From Rhodobacteraceae bacterium (ex Bugula neritina AB1) (GTDB lineage Bacteria > Pseudomonadota > Alphaproteobacteria > Rhodobacterales > Rhodobacteraceae): a stretch of 64,000 nucleotides of DNA. The translations under genes were made by a program, and so were the position numbers. The notes beneath the pieces were generated by a model that ran no database searches, was not told the DNA's origin, and saw only the letters and a list, made by a program, of their open reading frames with translations. Position 1 is the first letter of the stretch. Every line of letters starts with the position of its first letter. The DNA lies in contig MDLF01000058.1 of assembly GCA_001730095.1 (NCBI GenBank), positions 44,061-108,060 of the forward strand. Direction: 5' to 3'. Below are positions 61,612 through 64,000 of the stretch, one piece after another.

Positions 61612-62304
61612 ATGCCAGCCCGCATTCTTGTTGTCGATGACGACCCCGACATCCTTGAGATCACAAGGTTCGCGGTGGAAAAGGCGGGGTTTGAGACCCT
61701 CTTTGCCAGCGACGGGCTTGCGGCGCTGAACATCAGTCGGCAGGAACACCCAGACCTGATCGTGCTGGACATCGGCCTGCCCGAAATGGACGGGCTCGAG
61801 GTCTGCCGGGAAATCCGCAAATCCTCTGAGGTGCCGATCCTGTTCCTCACAGCCCGCGATGACGAGATTGACCGTATTGTCGGGCTGGAGCTGGGCGCCG
61901 ATGACTATCTGACCAAGCCCTTTTCACCGCGCGAACTGGTGGCCCGGATCAAGGCCATCCTGAAACGCAGCGCTTCTGCTCCGGCACAGCCAGAAACGGT
62001 CCTGACGCAGGGCAGCCTGCAGCTCGATGCGGACCGCCACCTGTGCCGCTTTGCCGCCGCGCCGGTGGCCCTGACCGGGTCAGAATTCCGGCTGCTGGCC
62101 ATACTGATGTCCCGCCCGGACCGGGTGCTGTCGCGGGCGCAGCTGGTGGATGCGCTTTACGGTTACAACATCCATGTGTCCGATCGCACCATCGACAGCC
62201 ATATCCGCAACATCCGCGCCAAGCTGGCCCTGGCCGGTTGCGCCGAAGGGATCGTGACCGTGCACGGCGTCGGGCTCAGGATGGGCGCATGCACGCCGGG
62301 CTGA
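61612..62304 (+). CDS. OmpR-type response regulator (CreB-like)
   Basis: 230 residues. Receiver with acidic pocket VVDDDPD, phospho-acceptor Asp in LIVLDIGLPEMDG (about residue 52), Lys in YLTKPFSP. C-terminal winged helix with LTGSEFRLLAILM and VSDRTIDSHIRNIRAKL. The ATG at 61612 follows AAAGGA. Its end overlaps the kinase gene by 16 bp. Confidence 0.93.
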   Translation: MPARILVVDDDPDILEITRFAVEKAGFETLFASDGLAALNISRQEHPDLIVLDIGLPEMDGLEVCREIRKSSEVPILFLTARDDEIDRIVGLELGADDYLTKPFSPRELVARIKAILKRSASAPAQPETVLTQGSLQLDADRHLCRFAAAPVALTGSEFRLLAILMSRPDRVLSRAQLVDALYGYNIHVSDRTIDSHIRNIRAKLALAGCAEGIVTVHGVGLRMGACTPG

Positions 62305-63821
62305 CCCGGAAATGGCGGCCGCGGCTCTGGGCTGTGGTTCTTCTGGTGCTGGCGCTGGTCCTGTGCCTGCCCTTTGCCGGGCTGATCCTGTTTCGCTTTT
62401 ATGACAGCCAGCTGGTGCAGCAGACCGAGGAAAGCCTGCTGACCCAGGCTGCGGTGATGTCAGCCGCCTATGCGGAGCTGTACGCCGGCGCCGCCAAAAG
62501 CACGCCGCCTGACTGGGGGCCTGTTACGGGTGAACGCGCGGTGTTTCCGTCGCTGTCGGTCAACAGCGCAACGGTTCTGCCGCCGCGCCCGGATGCAAAA
62601 CCGCTCTCCGGTCCTGCCGGTGTCCCCCATCGCAAGATCGCAACCCGGTTGACCCGCATCGCCAATGCCGCGCAGATCCAGACGCTGGCAGGCTACCGCT
62701 TTCTTGATGCCCGCGGCAACGTGTTTGCAGGCACCGCCGAAACCGGCACGTTTCTGGGCCATGTGACAGAGATCCAGAGCGCATTGGCAGGCAAGACCAC
62801 CTCTGTCGCGCGCACCCGGGTCCGCGAGGACACACCGCCTGCGCTCTATACGCTCAGCCGGGGCGCCCGCGTGCGTGTGTTCGTGGCGATGCCGGTATTT
62901 GCCGATCAGACCCTGATCGGCGCGGTTTACCTCAGCCGCACCCCGAACCACATCTTCCGCTTCCTCTATGGCGAGCGGTTCAACCTTGCCAAGGCCACCG
63001 CCTTTGTGGCCCTGTCGACAGTGTTGATCGGCTATGTGTTCTGGCGCTTCATCACCCGGCCGATCCGCCTGCTGATCCAGCGCAGCCAGATGGCGGGCCA
63101 CGGCGGCCAGGCGTGGGAACCGCCGGACCAGCTGGGCACGCGGGAAATCGAGGATCTGAGCCACAGTTTCCAGTCGCTCACCGCGCGGCTGCAGAACAAA
63201 CAGGACGCGCTCAAGACTTACACCGCCCATGTCACCCATGAATTGAAATCACCGCTGACCGCGCTGAAAGGCGCGGCAGAGCTGTTGCGCGACGGTGATC
63301 TTCCTCCGGCGCAACGGCAGCGCCTGCTGGACACCATCGACAAGGGCGGCAAACGGATGGAGGATTTGCTGGCCAACATGCGCGCCTTCAGCCTGGCAGA
63401 CCAAAGCGCGATGACCGGGACCAGCTGTCTGGACGACATCACACCGCAGATGTCGCAGGCCTTTCCCGCCCTTGCAATCAAGACCGAGAACGGTGCCCTG
63501 CCGCTGCCGGTGGCCGCCCCCACCCTGCAGATCATCCTGACCCATCTGCTGGAAAACGCCCATCAGCACGGCGCGCAGGAGGTGGGTCTGACAGCCTATC
63601 AGGACGGTGCGGCAACCTGCCTCCGGGTTGCGGATGATGGCCCCGGCATCAGCGCAGGCAATGCAGATAAGATCCTGCAGCCCTTCTTCACCACCCGGCG
63701 GGACAGTGGCGGCACCGGCATGGGGCTCAACATCGTCAAGGCAACGGGTGAAGCCATCGGCGGCAGCTTCAGCCTCATCCCTTCCAGCCAGGGCGCCTGC
63801 TTTCTGCTCACTTTCAGCTGA
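62289..63821 (+). CDS. sensor histidine kinase (CreC-like)
   Basis: 510 residues. First membrane helix LWAVVLLVLALVLCLPFAGLIL (in outline, near 14-35), a periplasmic domain of about 200 residues, a second helix near 240-260, then HAMP, the phospho-acceptor His in VTHELKSPLTALKG and ATPase motifs LENAHQHG, DDGPGI and GGTGMGLNIVK. CreC-like by the H-box. It partners with the overlapping response regulator. Confidence 0.93.
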   Translation: MHAGLTRKWRPRLWAVVLLVLALVLCLPFAGLILFRFYDSQLVQQTEESLLTQAAVMSAAYAELYAGAAKSTPPDWGPVTGERAVFPSLSVNSATVLPPRPDAKPLSGPAGVPHRKIATRLTRIANAAQIQTLAGYRFLDARGNVFAGTAETGTFLGHVTEIQSALAGKTTSVARTRVREDTPPALYTLSRGARVRVFVAMPVFADQTLIGAVYLSRTPNHIFRFLYGERFNLAKATAFVALSTVLIGYVFWRFITRPIRLLIQRSQMAGHGGQAWEPPDQLGTREIEDLSHSFQSLTARLQNKQDALKTYTAHVTHELKSPLTALKGAAELLRDGDLPPAQRQRLLDTIDKGGKRMEDLLANMRAFSLADQSAMTGTSCLDDITPQMSQAFPALAIKTENGALPLPVAAPTLQIILTHLLENAHQHGAQEVGLTAYQDGAATCLRVADDGPGISAGNADKILQPFFTTRRDSGGTGMGLNIVKATGEAIGGSFSLIPSSQGACFLLTFS

Positions 63822-63830
63822 AACGCCTTT

Positions 63831-63854
63831 GGGCCGCCCTGCATCGGGCGGCCC
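63831..63854. terminator. hairpin between convergent kinase and TRAP genes
   Basis: GGGCCGCCC and GGGCGGCCC form a 9-bp stem with a 6-nt loop, between the two stops. No T-run; may serve both directions. Confidence 0.5.
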
Positions 63855-63875
63855 GCGTCAGACCGGACGCAAAGG

Positions 63876-64000
63876 TCAAACCTGCCCCGGCAGCCACAGC
63901 ACGATGGCCGGAAAGGCCACCAGCAGGGCGATGGTCACCGCATCGGCAATGAAAAACGGGGTCACGCCGCGGAATACGTCCTGCACGCTCAGGTCATCGC
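63876..64000 (-). CDS. TRAP transporter large permease, C-terminus (cut by window edge)
   Basis: The last 40 residues, reading DVFRGVTPFFIADAVTIAL and ending AIVLWLPGQV, match the end of DctM-type TRAP large subunits (D-V-x-R-x-V-x-P-F...A-F-P-x-I-x-L-W-L-P). The rest lies beyond the right edge. Confidence 0.7.
   Translation of the reverse strand, partial: DDLSVQDVFRGVTPFFIADAVTIALLVAFPAIVLWLPGQV

Noticed and set aside
1..64000. CRISPR arrays, tRNA or rRNA genes
   Set aside because: No regularly spaced repeats, cloverleaf-like or rRNA-like sequence was noticed on reading; a dedicated RNA search was not possible.

Overview
The window looks like a marine roseobacter-type alphaproteobacterium (Rhodobacteraceae). 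Support comes from the GC-rich, densely packed operons, the Liv-type ABC, TRAP and tripartite tricarboxylate (TTT) transporters, the MttB / dimethylglycine-dehydrogenase pair, and the GAGGGGCC intergenic element. This is inference from gene content; no rRNA or tRNA gene was seen.

There are two halves. Positions 1 to about 40,200 look accessory. They are bounded by insertion-sequence debris: a deleted IS66 element abutting an IS3-family orfA remnant on the left, and an IS5-family transposase tail on the right. Inside lie (a) a TetR-led operon for a coenzyme-B12-dependent acyl-CoA mutase (small subunit, large subunit, MeaB-type GTPase); (b) a large catabolic region, about 6.0-34.9 kb, with a CoA ligase, acyl-CoA dehydrogenase, hydratase/3-hydroxyacyl-CoA dehydrogenase and thiolase, two SDRs, three Fe-S flavoproteins of the dienoyl-CoA reductase / trimethylamine dehydrogenase type, a SnoaL-like protein, two Rieske oxygenases, a class II aldolase-like protein, a dipeptide-type ABC transporter, a methyltransferase, a TPP enzyme and two XRE-cupin regulators; and (c) a secreted Ca-binding/Hint protein, a methyltransferase and a Gly-rich orphan. 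Inactivated genes (aldehyde dehydrogenase, zinc alcohol dehydrogenase, transposases) show that the region has been reshuffled.

The catabolic region looks like one regulated system. Similar A/T-rich, imperfectly palindromic sites (TTTC...GAAA type) sit in at least six of its promoter regions, one of them in the promoter of the first XRE-cupin gene. Uptake by the ABC transporter, CoA activation, beta-oxidation and flavin/Rieske chemistry would then respond to one ligand. The substrate is not evident. The toolset resembles both demethylation of quaternary amines (Rieske plus TMADH-like enzymes) and the bile-acid bai operon (CoA ligase, NADH:flavin oxidoreductases, SDR, SnoaL-like).

Positions 40,282-64,000 look more like ordinary chromosome: ureide/urate metabolism (HIU hydrolase, OHCU decarboxylase) joined to a TctBAC transporter and a LysR regulator; a Liv-type ABC transporter; LysR/GST; a PNPOx-like protein; an operon of an FAD-GcvT demethylating dehydrogenase, an MttB-type methyltransferase and a TetR regulator behind twin palindromes; an agmatinase-family gene with a divergent LysR; a DUF4173-like membrane protein with a CreBC-like two-component system; and the end of a TRAP permease gene.
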